In this document: one piece after another, positions 22,111 to 32,700 of the stretch | How the letters are laid out: every line of letters begins with the position of its first letter | Position numbering within the stretch: the stretch's first letter is position 1 | Assembly (NCBI GenBank): GCA_940337035.1 | Contig: CALNHX010002951.1 | Coordinates: 62,001-126,000, forward strand | Length of the DNA stretch: 64,000 nucleotides | Reading direction: 5' to 3' | DNA from: Agriotes lineatus | Lineage: Eukaryota; Arthropoda; Insecta; Coleoptera; Elateridae | Position numbers and translations under genes: made by a program | The notes under the pieces: model-generated | Told to the model about the DNA's origin: nothing | What the model saw: only the letters and a program-made list of their open reading frames with translations | Databases searched by the model: none

Positions 22111-24358
22111 TTCATTAAACTTCCGCCCTTCATCCTCTCAATTAATCCATCTTCTAACTCTCTGTTCTCTACTCTGGTCACACGAATCATCTATTCATGC
22201 CATTCGTACCGTCCATTGTCGAAGTCATGTCTCTTTGTCCGCCTCGGTTACAGTTGTTCGTATCATATTTATGTAGCAGTTGTGAGTTTATGCCCACTCT
22301 TCATATTCATATACTATTCCCTTCGCTAGTTTAGCAAGGACTTGTAGTTCGTTTTGATTAGTGCGCGTAATCGTATCGGCCATGGAAGGTCCCTGGTTGC
22401 TTGCTGCCTCAAGAACGTCTCTCTTGCTACTATTCGCCTTTCACTTGTGCAGTTATATATGATATGCTCTGTACTATCAGCTTGTGTTCCACACTCGTAT
22501 ATTGGGCTTGGTTCTCTTAGCGAGAATCTATGGTAGTAGCTGTTGAAAGCCCCGTGCCCGGTTAGCAATGCTGTCAGTTTTTTAGTTAGAGTAAGTTCTA
22601 TTCCGATATTGGGTACGAAGCTATGTGTAGTGCGGCCTGTGGTCCCATTACGCCATTCTTCATTCCAGTGTTGTCGTAGCGCCTTGTGCATATTTCGCTT
22701 GAGGTACGCCTGGGGCAGTGGGTGCTTCTCGGTATTGGGCAATTTCGTTGCCTCTTTGGCGAGTACGTCTGCTCGTTCATTCTATTTGTTGCCCGCGTGA
22801 GCTTTAATCCACCTTAATTGTACTCATCCGACAAAGTTTTCCGACGTCAGAGTTTTATAGATGGCCAGTGCTCTTGTGTTCCGTTTTCTGTGTGTTGTTA
22901 TGGCTTGCAATGCCGCCCGAGAGTCCGAGTATATAGTTGTTTTGATGCTACCTGCAGCTTTATGAATCGCTGTAACCTTGAGCTGTATGGCAGCCATTTT
23001 CGCCTAGAATACCGTGCATTGGTCCTGCAATCTCGATAATCTATGCTCAGTTTCTATTTCATTAGTAATCGCGACGTACGCAGCCCCTACTCTGCCTTCT
23101 AGTTTGGATCCGTCGGTGTATATCTGGATGCTGTTCTGCTCTTCTTCGGTGTGGCTCTATTCTATTATTCATAACCGGCTGGCTATTGCTGGCTGCGGGA
23201 GTTGATGTGCTTTAAGCCGAATTTCCATGTTATTATTCCCCGTTATCGCTTCCTGTGTATCATATGCCTCTTGAACCAGTAGGTAAATGGGGGAGTGTTT
23301 TCCAGCACCTGCAGGGCGTTTGTTGGAGCCGTTCTGTACGCTCTTGTGATGGCTAGGAGGAATGGTCTCTGTGCCGCGTTCAGGTGTCTCCTAATCCTTG
23401 TCCTTTTGTTTGTTTCCCCAGATTTTAGCTCGGTAGAGTAGTATTGGTTGGACTGCGGATACGTATATTACCCTAAAAGGGTGTTAGTCGTCATCCCCTA
23501 GGTTTTCCCGCTGACCATGATCAAGCAGTTTGAGATCTTTGCAACCTTTTCCTAGTCATTTTGATGTGCTCTATCCAGTTGAGTCTTCGGTCGATTGTCA
23601 TACCGAGGTACTTAACGGAGTAGTCCGATTGTAGATTTTTGGAATCTGTAGTAATTGTTGGTTTGACCGGTGCACTCTTGCGAGTTTTGCCTCCATTGTA
23701 CTCTATCTTGTTATCTTGTGCCCATTGTTGTGATGCTTTCCACGCTGCCTTTTATTTTTCTTCTACGAGTCGGAACTCGTTTCTTCCCCTATGTCTTGTA
23801 GTGCGGCCTACATGTTTTGGAACCAGTCTTTCTTTAGCACAAGCCATAGTATTGGCCCTAAACAGGACCCTTGCGGACATCCTCTTGGCATTCCTGCTAC
23901 TACTTTTCCACTTGTTATTTTTCTTTCATCCAGAAAGCTCTTGGCCAGTCGTGCGATGTTGCTTGGGCATCTTACTTTTCTCAGCTTGTAACATATGACA
24001 GGGTGCCACGCTGAGCTAAAAGCATTCTTAGTGTCTAGAGTTATGAATGCCATATCTTTTTTGGTTTTCCTGGCCTCTTGATTCCCCCGTACAATATTCT
24101 TTAACGCCATAGTGGTGTTCCTTTGTTTTCTGAAGCCGAACTGCTTGTCGTTCAATAACCTGTTCGCTTCTAGGTAGTGGCTGATTCGGTTTGCGCACAG
24201 CTTGTGCAGCACCTTTCCAACAGTTGACAATAGGCAAATGGGCCGTACCCCTTCTTGTTTTGGGATCGAGGCAACTCTCGCTATCTTCCATTCGATGGGG
24301 AAGTGTCCCAGGTTTAGGCAGTCGTTCACTATCTGGCTGCCGCTGATAAAAGTGAATT
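22111..24358 (-). pseudogene. R1-like LINE-B, 3' segment (RT core, RNase H region, C-terminus)
   Basis: Minus-strand 24329-23808 encodes RT motifs: LGHFPIEWKIARVASIPK, NRLLNDKQFGFRK, FITLDTKNAFSSAWHP and GMPRGCPQGSCLGPILW. 22742-22326 encodes the C-terminal tail (LTGHGAFNSYYHRF, CGTQADSTEHIIYNC). Between them the RNase H region is broken. At 24352-24358 the RT sequence is interrupted by LINE-C and resumes at 26485 in the same reading frame after removing one copy of the 7-bp duplication GTGAATT. Many stops and frameshifts show this copy is old. Confidence 0.82.
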
Positions 24359-24492
24359 ATCTCTAGCAGTAATGCTTGATTATTCGAGGGCTTTTGACAC
24401 GATACGCCATGAAGTACTGTTAAGTATTCTAGATTATATTGGTTTTGACGTAACAGCTCGAATGTTCATAAAAAATTATCTTACAAATTTCT

Positions 24493-25052
24493 AAATAATA
24501 AAATGAAGAACTTGTAGTCTTCCCCACAAATTTAATTAGGTGATAAACGAAGTTACAGACTCCGAGTCGGGAGTCGGTTGAAAGATCTAGGCCGTTGGCC
24601 TCGTGTTTTACTATTAATTCATCACCCTGTAGGGGAAAATTTAAATTTAAATCTATGTTAACATTTTGATTTATAAATATTGTTCTTCCTCTCAAATTTA
24701 ATACCTAATTTTTACACATGTTATAATGGTTGCCTGAGATGTTAATCGTCTTATTTAGTTTTATCCATGTCATGACATTTGTCCTTTGTACCATCCAAAG
24801 TTTATAACCTTCAAATTTTGAATTTGCCCATCAGGCCCAAAATGTTACTTGTTCTTTTCACATAGTGTTACTATGATTACCCTTTAGCCATTGGAAATGT
24901 TGCCTCTGAGGATGACAACTGTCGAAACTAGTCACGCACATATTCTGTAACTTCGTTTATCACCTAATTAAATTTGTGGGGAAGACTACAAGTTCTTCAT
25001 TTTATTATTTAAAATCCTACCCCACTTTAAGCAACAATGGATCAACACCACA
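24493..25052 (+). mobile_element. 560-bp inverted-repeat unit with a hammerhead-like motif, inserted in LINE-C
   Basis: The unit is bounded by a perfect 12-bp direct repeat, TTACAAATTTCT (24481-24492 and 25053-25064), and removing it plus one repeat restores the LINE-C reading frame. Inside, 24493-24559 is the perfect reverse complement of 24944-25010 (67 bp). The left copy is at the very edge; the right copy is followed by a 42-bp tail (25011-25052). A hammerhead-like motif ends 10 bp before the right copy. No ORF is convincing. Internal inverted terminal copies, a ribozyme and a variable-length target duplication recall Penelope-like elements, but no GIY-YIG or RT sequence is present, so the assignment is inference. 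Confidence 0.75.
24899..24939 (+). ncRNA. Hammerhead-ribozyme-like motif inside the 560-bp unit
   Basis: CUGAGGA (24906-24912) is followed by a bulged U, stem II GAC-AACU-GUC, GAAAC (24924-24928), UA and the triplet GUC (24931-24933). Stem III is the two-pair AC/GU type. Stem I (UGCCU with ACGCA) forms four pairs with one C-C mismatch. The same CUGAGGA-U arrangement is seen in the independent motif at 3782-3830, which argues against chance. Confidence 0.5.
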
Positions 25053-26453
25053 TTACAAATTTCTCTCAAATAGTTGTATTAAATAAAATAAAATCTAAAG
25101 CTTTGCCGTTAACACTTGGTGTTCCTCAAGGATCAATTTTAGGGCCTTTGTTATATATCATTTATACCTTCAATTTAAAAATATCTCTAAGATTTTGTGA
25201 TTACCATTTTTATGCAGATGACACACAACTATTAATCAAATTTAATCCCGATAAAGTAGATGATGTCAATGCTGAAGTTAATTTTGATCTTAAAAATCTT
25301 ATAGAATATTCGGAAAAACATAATCTACAAATTAATGCAAGTAAATGTTATGTGATGTTATTTGGTAGGGCAAAAACTAGAGATGCTAATGTTAATAATA
25401 TATCTATTAAAATAAGGGATGTCATTGGAAATTAAAGATTCTTGTAAAAATCTAGGACTTATCATCGATAATAAATTAAGATTTAAGGAACATATGTCTA
25501 GCAAATTACAAAAATCATATTTAAATTTAAAAATTATCTTTCAGAACCGATTTTCCTTGAATAAAAAAATAAAAACTGTGCTGTGTGAATCACTTGTGCT
25601 GTCACAATTCAACTTTTGCGATTCTGTATATGAACCTGGTTTGGATAGCAGTGATATTAAGAGAATTCAGCGTATGCAAAACTCCTGCCTGCGTTTAATT
25701 TTTGGTATTAGAAAGCATGAACATATCTCACACAAATTAACTGAAATAGGGTGGTTAAATATGACAAATAGAAGGGTGCTTCATGCTGCTAATTTATATC
25801 ATAAAATTGTATTTAATAAAATTCCTTCTTATCTTTACAATAAAATAAACTTTAGATTTGATGTCCATAATCTTAATGTACGGAATAAATCTTTAATAAC
25901 ACCTCCGTTTCATAGAACTGCCTTATTTGAAAGATCATTCTCTTATAATATAGCCAGGGTTTACAACGCCTTACCAGGTTACTTAAAGCATTGTTCACCA
26001 AATAAATTTAAAACAATTTTTTTTAACATTTTGTTCGAAAAACAACATCAAAATTTATAACATCAAATAGTATAATTCAAATCGCGTTATCAATATAATC
26101 AAGTTTAGGCAATTCTGTTCTTAATATAATTTTTTTGCTCGTTTAAACTATTACTCTTAAACTATTACTCTCAATTCTACACACACATTGGCAACTTATT
26201 TAAAATCAGTATTTCAATTAATAAATACTGCTGACTCTCGTATTATTATGAATACTAATATAACATATATAAAGGGTTAAGTGGAAGAGCAGATTCCTAT
26301 CTTCGGATTGTTATCTGAACTTCGCCCCGTTGGAGCGAATACGCAACTCTGTGATGCCGTTGGTTGTTCATTACTCGTATTGTACTGCTGATATATTTTC
26401 TTTTCTTTATACTATATGTGGGTAGTTATGTATTTGTTCCAATAAATGCCATT

Positions 26454-26480
26454 TATTATTATTATTATTATTATTATTAT
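26454..26480 (+). repeat. (ATT)n microsatellite, LINE-C 3' tail
   Basis: About nine ATT units follow the LINE-C 3' UTR and abut the 7-bp target duplication. They are interpreted as the element's 3' terminal repeat. Confidence 0.85.
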
Positions 26481-26484
26481 CTTT

Positions 26485-27209
26485 GTGAATTGCTGTGGAT
26501 CTGCTTCATAAGTTTTCCGGACTACCAATGATGATATGTCGTCTGGTCCGGGTGATATATTCTTAGATGCCTTCTTCACTACGCTTTCCACTTCGCTCTC
26601 GTGGAATTTCGGGTCATCGTTGTTGCTGTGATTTAAGTTTCTGACGTCTTCCCTCCTCATCTTGTGGGAAGGAGTGTCTTTCGTTTGGTCGTCTTCTGGG
26701 AAGTATTGTCTGATCAATTGCTCGTCGATTTTCTCATCTGTGGTGGCCCACGTCCCGTCCTGTCTCTGGATCGCATTCTTTGTTTTATGTTTCTTCGTTC
26801 TGGCGGCTAGGATTTGGTTTGGTAGCCCCCACGGGTTGTTTTCGCTGTTGTTTTAACATAGTTTCTGAGCCCTTCTATGCGTGCAGACTTTAGGAGCTGT
26901 TTATAGGCGCTCCTTCGTGTTTTGTAGATGCGGGTTTTATCGTCTTTTTGTTCTGCTGTTGTTGCGACCTGGGCCTTCTTACGCAGCTTCTTCACCTCCT
27001 GCCTTGCCTTGTACAGCTGTGCGTTCCACTAGGGTTGACTGTCTTTCGCTCTCCTACCCTGCTTTGCTACGGGCATACTGAGCTCACATGCTGTTTGTAT
27101 GGCCGTTTGGAGTTCCCGTATTCTGTTGTCCAAATCTCTCGTTGTTTCTGTAACTGGGAGTCTTTGTGTGGCAAAGAAGTGCTTCATATAGCTTATGTAT
27201 ATCTGCCAG
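26485..27209 (-). pseudogene. R1-like LINE-B, middle segment (RT N-terminal region)
   Basis: Minus-strand frames encode FHESEVESVVKKASKNISPGPDD (here cited by its ISPGPDD core), the pre-RT segment conserved in this group, then upstream basic linker pieces (26995-26807, 27223-27029; NYVKTTAKTTRGG, MKHFFATQRLPV). The segment joins the 3' segment in frame across LINE-C and joins the 5' segment in frame across the hAT insertion at 27210. Confidence 0.75.
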
Positions 27210-27420
27210 CAGGGCCGAGCCAAGGGTATCTGCCGCCCGGGTGCAAGATATAGTTTGCCGCCCCTATAGCGTATAGCTCCTTAGACGTAAATAGTGTTAA
27301 TTTTAAAATTCTGCGTTGCCTTGATAACTGTAACTTGTTTTAAAAAATAAAAAAATATAAAGGTTATTATAAACTTTATTATTTGTATAAATTAAAAAAT
27401 TATAGCTATTAAGGCAACTA

Positions 27421-27518
27421 GTGTTTTACAGAGGATTTAAAAATCGAGGTCGATCATGTTAAAATTCGAGCGAAGCGAGAATTTTATGATCGACCGAGAT
27501 TTTTAAACTGTAAAACAC
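27421..27518. repeat. Foldback palindrome in the hAT 3' region
   Basis: GTGTTTTACA pairs with TGTAAAACAC at the outside, and AAAATC...GGTCGATCAT pairs with ATGATCGACC...GATTTTT within. The centre is TTCGAGCGAAGCGAGAA. The GCGAAGC-type core recurs in other hairpins of this window. Confidence 0.7.
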
Positions 27519-27565
27519 GAGTTGGCTTCAATATTTTTTCTACAGCCGAGGAGTATGTTAGTTTA

Positions 27566-28086
27566 AATGCCCTCGGGGCTTCGCCCCTCTCCAAAGCGGC
27601 CCTCGGGGCTCCACCCCTCTCCAAGGGGGCCCTCGGGACTCCTCTCCTCTCCAATGGGGCCCTCGGGGCTCGGCCCGTCTCCAAGGGGGCCCTCAGGGCT
27701 CGGCCCCTCTCCAAGGGGCTTTTGGAGCTCCACCCCTCTCCAAGGGTGCCCTCGGGGCATCGCCCCTCTCCAAGGGGGCCGTCGGGCTCCGCCCCTCTCC
27801 AAGGGGGCCCTCGGGACTCGGCCCTTCTCCAAGAGGGCCCTCAGGGCTCGGCCCCTCTCCAAGGGGGCTCTTGGAACTCCGCCCCTATCTAAGGGGGCCA
27901 ACGGGGCTCCGCCCCTCTCCAAGGGGGCCCTCGGGACTAGGCCCTTCTCCAAGGGGGCCCTCAGGGCTCGGCCCCTCTCCAAGGGGGCTCTTGGAGCTTT
28001 ACCCCTCTCCAAGGGGGCCATCGGGGCTCCGCCCCTCTCCAAGGAGGCCATCGGGCTCCGCCCCTCTCCAATCGAGCACCCGGGGC
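27566..28086. repeat. 30-bp-unit GC-rich minisatellite (about 17 copies)
   Basis: Units of about 30 bp follow the pattern CCTCGGGGCTCCGCC then CCTCTCCAAGGGGGC, with 29-30 bp length variation. Because the period is mostly a multiple of three, frames stay open on both strands (APLERG-type decapeptides on minus, GPSGLRPSP-type on plus), but these are repeat translations and not evidence of a gene. A 19-bp inverted pair (AATATTTTTTCTACAGCCG at 27530-27548 and its complement at 28245-28263) encloses the array. Confidence 0.9.
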
Positions 28087-28377
28087 TCCGCATACAAATC
28101 GGTCCGATATAATAACTGTACTTTTAATCTTCACAAATACGGTTTTATAAACTCTTAAAGTACTCCGTGCTTTAAATGGAATGGCGTGTTTTATAGACAA
28201 CATAAAGCACGCCGCATATGACCCTTGGAAACAGTTTAAAATCACGGCTGTAGAAAAAATATTTAAAACAACTAACATAATGCTTTAATAGTTATAAAAC
28301 AAAGTATTGCTTAAATTATTTATTATTAGTAACTTAGAAGTTATAAACATGAACTAAAAACTACATAAATTCTAAAT

Positions 28378-30916
28378 TTAAATATCAAAAGCGACTTTTC
28401 TTGCTTTTTTATTTGCAAATTCTCGTATTAAATCCGTCATATCTAACGCCTGGCAGATCTCTTCCTCGATGCTTATTACAGCCAAATTTGTAAGTCTGTT
28501 CTGGCTCATAGTAGATCTCAAATAGTTTTTAATTATTTTTAATTTTGAAAACGATCTCTCACCATGAGCCACAGTGACAGGCATCGTTAAAAAAATTCGT
28601 AGGGCTACAGATAAATTCGGGAAAGTGCTAATTAAATCATTAGCCACAAGGTATTCTAAAGTTTCCTTGGCCGAAGTCGTATTGCTTTTATTATAAATGG
28701 ACAATATTTCAATTTCATTGCACAAATCAATTGCATTAACATCCATTTGTTTTGTAGATGAATCGGTTAATTTAATTTGTAAATCCATACAACATTTCAT
28801 TAATTCTTCTTTATCTATAGATAAAGAGCCTAAATTATTTAAAAAGCCAAAATAGGAGTTGCACTCGTTTAACTGTTCAAATCTGTCATTTAATTTTGAT
28901 ATTACTATATCAAGAATATAAAAATAAAAATTGACTTTGAAATTCAACTCTGGTGATTCGATTGATTCATCTCTATGTTCATAATCAAAAAAAAACCTTT
29001 GCTTTTCTCGGTCTAACCAAGCCTACAGCTGGAAAAACACTTTCGCAGTCTATATCTTCAGCAATTTTTTTTGCCTCATTAAGCATAGCTGTAAAACTAC
29101 CTTCAGATCGTATTTCAATGAAAAAAATTTGAATTTCTGTCAACATTTTTACAGTTTCTGGTAAAATAATATTAGATTTTTGCATGATTTTGCTTACAGT
29201 GTTTATTTTTGATAAAATATTGTACCAAATTACTAGAGAACACACAAATTTATATGATTTTATTTTATTAATTAGTGACTTTGCAAGGTTTTTTGTGTCA
29301 TTGTCTCTTGATGTATCATTATAAAGGGAAAAGAGAGCATCATAAATTTTTTCTAAATTAAATCTAAGGGTTTTAATGGCATCGATTCTACTCTCCCACC
29401 GTGTATCAGATAAAGGTTTTACAGTTATGGTAGGAAGTTCTTTCATGAGAATATGCCAACGGTAGGTGGAAGCTGAAAAAAAAACATATACTTCTTGAAT
29501 AATAGCAAAGAAATTTGTTACTTCAAGCGAACTTTTCGCAGCATCATTGACAACTAAATTAAGACTATGAGCTGCACAAGGGACAAAAAAGGCTCTAGGA
29601 TTTATATCAAGGATTCTTTTTTGCAGCCCATTATGTTTGCCTTTCATGTTGGCACCGTTGTCATATTCCTGCCCTCGCATATCCTTAATATCAATATTTA
29701 ATTCTTTTAAATAATTCAATAAAAAGGCCGTTAGTCCTTCACCAGTTGTATCTGTAACTGAGCAGAACCCTAAAAAATGCTCTCTAATTTCTATACCCTT
29801 TGAAATATCATTAATGAAAACGAACCTGACAACTACAGTTATTTGTTCTTCGTGACTCACATCAGGTGTACAATCTAATATAATTGAATAATATTTACAC
29901 AATTTTAAAGTTTCGATTATATTTTGCTTGACTTTTTCACCTATTAGACAAATTAATTCATTTTGGATTTTATCACCTAAATAATGTGGCATATTATTGG
30001 TATCTTTTTGAATTCTGCCAATATGTTCCGCCATTATATTATCGAATTTTGCCATTGATTCAATTAGCTTCAAAAAATTACCATTGCCTTTTTCGAAAAG
30101 TTTTTGATTACTTCCTCTAAAAGCTGCATTTTGTCCAGCTAAATACTGTATGACACAAATGATTCTTTCAATAATTGACGTCCATCGTTTTTTTTCCAAC
30201 TTAATTAAATTTTGGTTGACTGAGTCAACAGTTGTCCCTTTTTCAATCGATTTTTTTAGCTCGACCCATTTCTTAACACTCTCAAAATGCCCCTTACTTT
30301 TTTCGTGCCTGTCTAAATTTTGAGATAAGTGTCGCCAGTCAGTATAACCTTTATCATCGTTAAAAACATTATCAGTAACTTTAAATAATTTGCAACAAAA
30401 ACAAAATACAGAATTATTTGACTTAGAATAAACTAACCATGTTCTAGGAACTTTTTCATTATTGCTTAATTTTTTGTCATAATAAGTAGTTGAAAAAGAT
30501 CTGTTTGAATCGTCTAATGGAAATGCAATATTTTTCAATTGTAATGGCCCCAATTCAAGAATAGACATTTTAATGTTATCTGTTAAAACTTGCGACCAAA
30601 GAGCAGGATCTTTCAATATTTCCATCCCAGCGTCCTCAGCAGCAACCTCGGTTGGTGGTGGTGAATCCGGTGTGTCCTGTGCATCCGCCTCGGATTTATT
30701 ATTTTCTTGCCCTATTTCTGGATTTTCCATATGCGTGTCCTTGTTCGAATCAAGCTGTTCCTCCACTTGCAGGCTTGTTGATGGTTGTTCGGCTGCAGCC
30801 GCCGTGGAAACAAAAAATTTTTTTAAGGAGCCAGCCAGTGTTTTTTTAATTTCGTCTTTTTCGGACTTTCTTTTTCGATACTGAAAGCCGGAAAGTCTCT
30901 TTCTGCCATCGGCCAT
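28378..30916 (-). pseudogene. hAT transposase (TTF/DUF4371 type, ZMYM1-like), one frameshift
   Basis: Frame 1 (30916-28985) starts MADGRKRLSG and encodes a basic N-terminus, a TTF-type zinc-binding region (RTWLVYS, VFCFCCKLF, WRHLSQNLDRHEKS...H, about residues 158-212), then a DUF4371-type region with SIILDCTPDVSHEEQ (catalytic Asp candidate), ANMKGKHNGLQ and FVPCAAHSLNLVVNDA. It stops at 28985 inside a run of nine A/T bases (28986-28994). Frame 2 (ending 28378) continues directly with the C-terminal hAT dimerisation segment (FPNLSVALRIFLTMPVTVAH, GERSFSKLK, LAVISIE). Removing one base of the run would join them, so the lesion may be biological or a sequencing error. Otherwise about 840 aa are intact. 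Confidence 0.87.
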
Positions 30917-31645
30917 CTGAATTAAGCACAAATAAATTCTAAGGATAGCGAAACAGAAAAATAAGCAGAAAAGTTCAAATGTTTAAAATAATGAAAAATA
31001 CTTACGTTTTAAAACTTTCAACTTTAAAAAGCACTATATTATTTAGCTCTTGCTTGAAACGTTTAGCCTTTTTATTTCTGCTTAGTTCAGTACAATCTTA
31101 CTAGCATTCAATCGCAAACTAAACTAACCCCCAATTGCCCTTTTTAAGTTTGTTATCGTATATGCCGGCGGCATGCATGAGCATGAAGCATGTTGCAACA
31201 AAGCACAAATACACAATTTACTCATTATTTTTGTGTCTAAAGAGGGCCGCTTAGTCTAGCTGATTTCGCTGATCTATATAGTTTCGTGTTTCATGACGCT
31301 GCACCATAGCGACAGAGCGATAACTCGTGTGTCGGTATAATTACCGTGTACAATAGCAAACGGCACCGACGCGACGTGTTTATAATAAAAATAAATTATA
31401 AGTAATAAATTATTATTGTATGCTTGCCGCCTTAAAAATGCAACCGTTTCTCTGTATCAAGTTACCTTTATACGAAAAAAAGCCAGACACAAGACTATAA
31501 CTTGATAAAAATTGTTGCATTTTCTAATGCCGCAAGGCACAAGCATACCTATCTTAAATTTCTTTCATTTTTCATTTTGCCGCCCCAAATAGTTTGCCGC
31601 CCGGGTGCTGTGCACGCTTTGCACCCCAGGCACGGCTCGGCTCTG

Positions 31646-32700
31646 TCTGCCAGTTCGTTTTAGTTGTTAGATAGCGTTTCGTTGTAGCCTTGTGATGGGG
31701 TTCGGTGCGTAGTAGGTGGATCCATCGATGGTCACTTACCGATTCTTTCTCTTCCCATTTGGTAACATGTGTTTTTTTAGTTATCGTTACGTCGATACAG
31801 CTTTCCCCATTAGTGCTACTGAATGTAGCTGGGGAGTCAGGTTCGTTGACGATGCGCAGGTTGTTAGCTGCTATGAAATCAAATAGTTGATCTCCTCTAC
31901 CATCAACTGTCGATCCTCCCCAGCTCTAATGTTTTGCGTTGAGGTCGGCCGCGATTAATATTTGGTTTGACCAGTTTCTTAGGGCCCTTTCTAAGTGTGT
32001 TAAAAGGTGCTTAATGTCACTTTTTGGTTCCACGTATACATTAAATATTGTTATGATGCCCGTGCTAGTGTAGACGTCGTTCGCGCTACACTAGTTATTA
32101 CTGAGGTCTCCTGTGTTTACTAGTTTTATTCCTTCTTAGACATAGGTGGCGATCTTTTCTTGCCTCACTTGTGAATAACCCTTCCACTTTATAGTCTGGT
32201 GATAGGGTTCTTGGGTTATTATTACGTTATAGTTCCCTTCTAGTGCTTTCTTCTGGAGAGCCAACGTTGCTGCCCGCTTTCTTCCCAAATTGGCTTGGAT
32301 TAATTTGAGATTTGTTTCCCCAACTATGGATTTGAATTGCGTTCCCCCTTGTTGATATGTGGTATAGGCGTCTTTAATAATAATTTGTTTTGCTTTTAAT
32401 TCTTCTTAGCGCATTAAGGTACATGGAGCACACACGGTGCGACGCTGCATGGCTTCTTGGGGTCATACTCGCTCGTAAACAGTTAGAGCATTCGGGTTTG
32501 TTTGCTGTGCAGTCTTTTCCGGGGTGGTTCCCTGTGCACTTGTGGCATATTTCTTGCTCTTTAATACAGTGCTTAGAAATGTGGCTAAATCCATTACATT
32601 TGTAGCACCGCGTGGTCTCTATAGTTTCTGTCATCTGTATCTTGATAAAATCGAGGTATATATTGAGATGGTATTAGGCCTACAAATTGGCTATGTTGGT
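31646..32700 (-). pseudogene. R1-like LINE-B, 5' segment (zinc-knuckle ORF1 end and endonuclease)
   Basis: Minus-strand 32634-32374 encodes the C-terminal gag region with a CCHC knuckle CYKCNGFSHISKHC, a second CHKCTGNHPGKDC and a third partial CSNC. Downstream (about 32340-31650) are endonuclease motifs in broken frames: LIAADLNAKH, SWGGSTVDGRG, FDFIAANNLRIVNEP, CIDVTIT and VSDHRWIHL. The hAT insertion point splits the reading frame cleanly between this and the 26485-27209 segment. The 5' end near 32700 is where similarity stops. Confidence 0.8.

Larger units (their letters stand above)
24359..26484 (+). pseudogene. LINE-C, 5'-truncated non-LTR retrotransposon inserted in LINE-B
   Basis: The copy begins inside the RT palm (MLDYSRAFDTIRHE) and continues, after an insertion at 24493-25052, with LGVPQGSILGPLLY, YADDTQLLI (25217-25243), a thumb/C-terminal region (25419-26060; NLGLIIDNKLRFKEH, HRTALFERSFSYNIARVYNALP) and an (ATT)n tail at 26454-26480. 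It is flanked by a 7-bp direct repeat, GTGAATT (24352-24358 and 26485-26491). One frameshift lies near 25430. A 5'-truncated copy with a simple-repeat 3' end is typical target-primed integration. The clade is uncertain (jockey/I-like group). Confidence 0.82.
27210..31645 (-). mobile_element. hAT DNA transposon, 4.4 kb, nearly intact
   Basis: The ends are CAGGGCCGAGCC (27210) and GGCTCGGCTCTG (to 31645), and subterminal GCCGCCCGGGTGC motifs are shared by both ends. The insertion is flanked by the 8-bp direct repeat TCTGCCAG (27202-27209 and 31646-31653), the hAT signature, within LINE-B. The transposase is on the minus strand (30916-28378). The region 3' of the transposase carries a foldback (27421-27518), a 30-bp minisatellite and its flanking inverted repeats. 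The element is complete by its ends and may be recently active. Confidence 0.9.

Noticed and set aside
27563..28112. Long overlapping ORFs on both strands (176 and 181 codons) with proline/arginine/glycine repeats
   Set aside because: They are translations of the 30-bp minisatellite, open on both strands because the period is a multiple of three; no start context, domain or conservation supports a gene.
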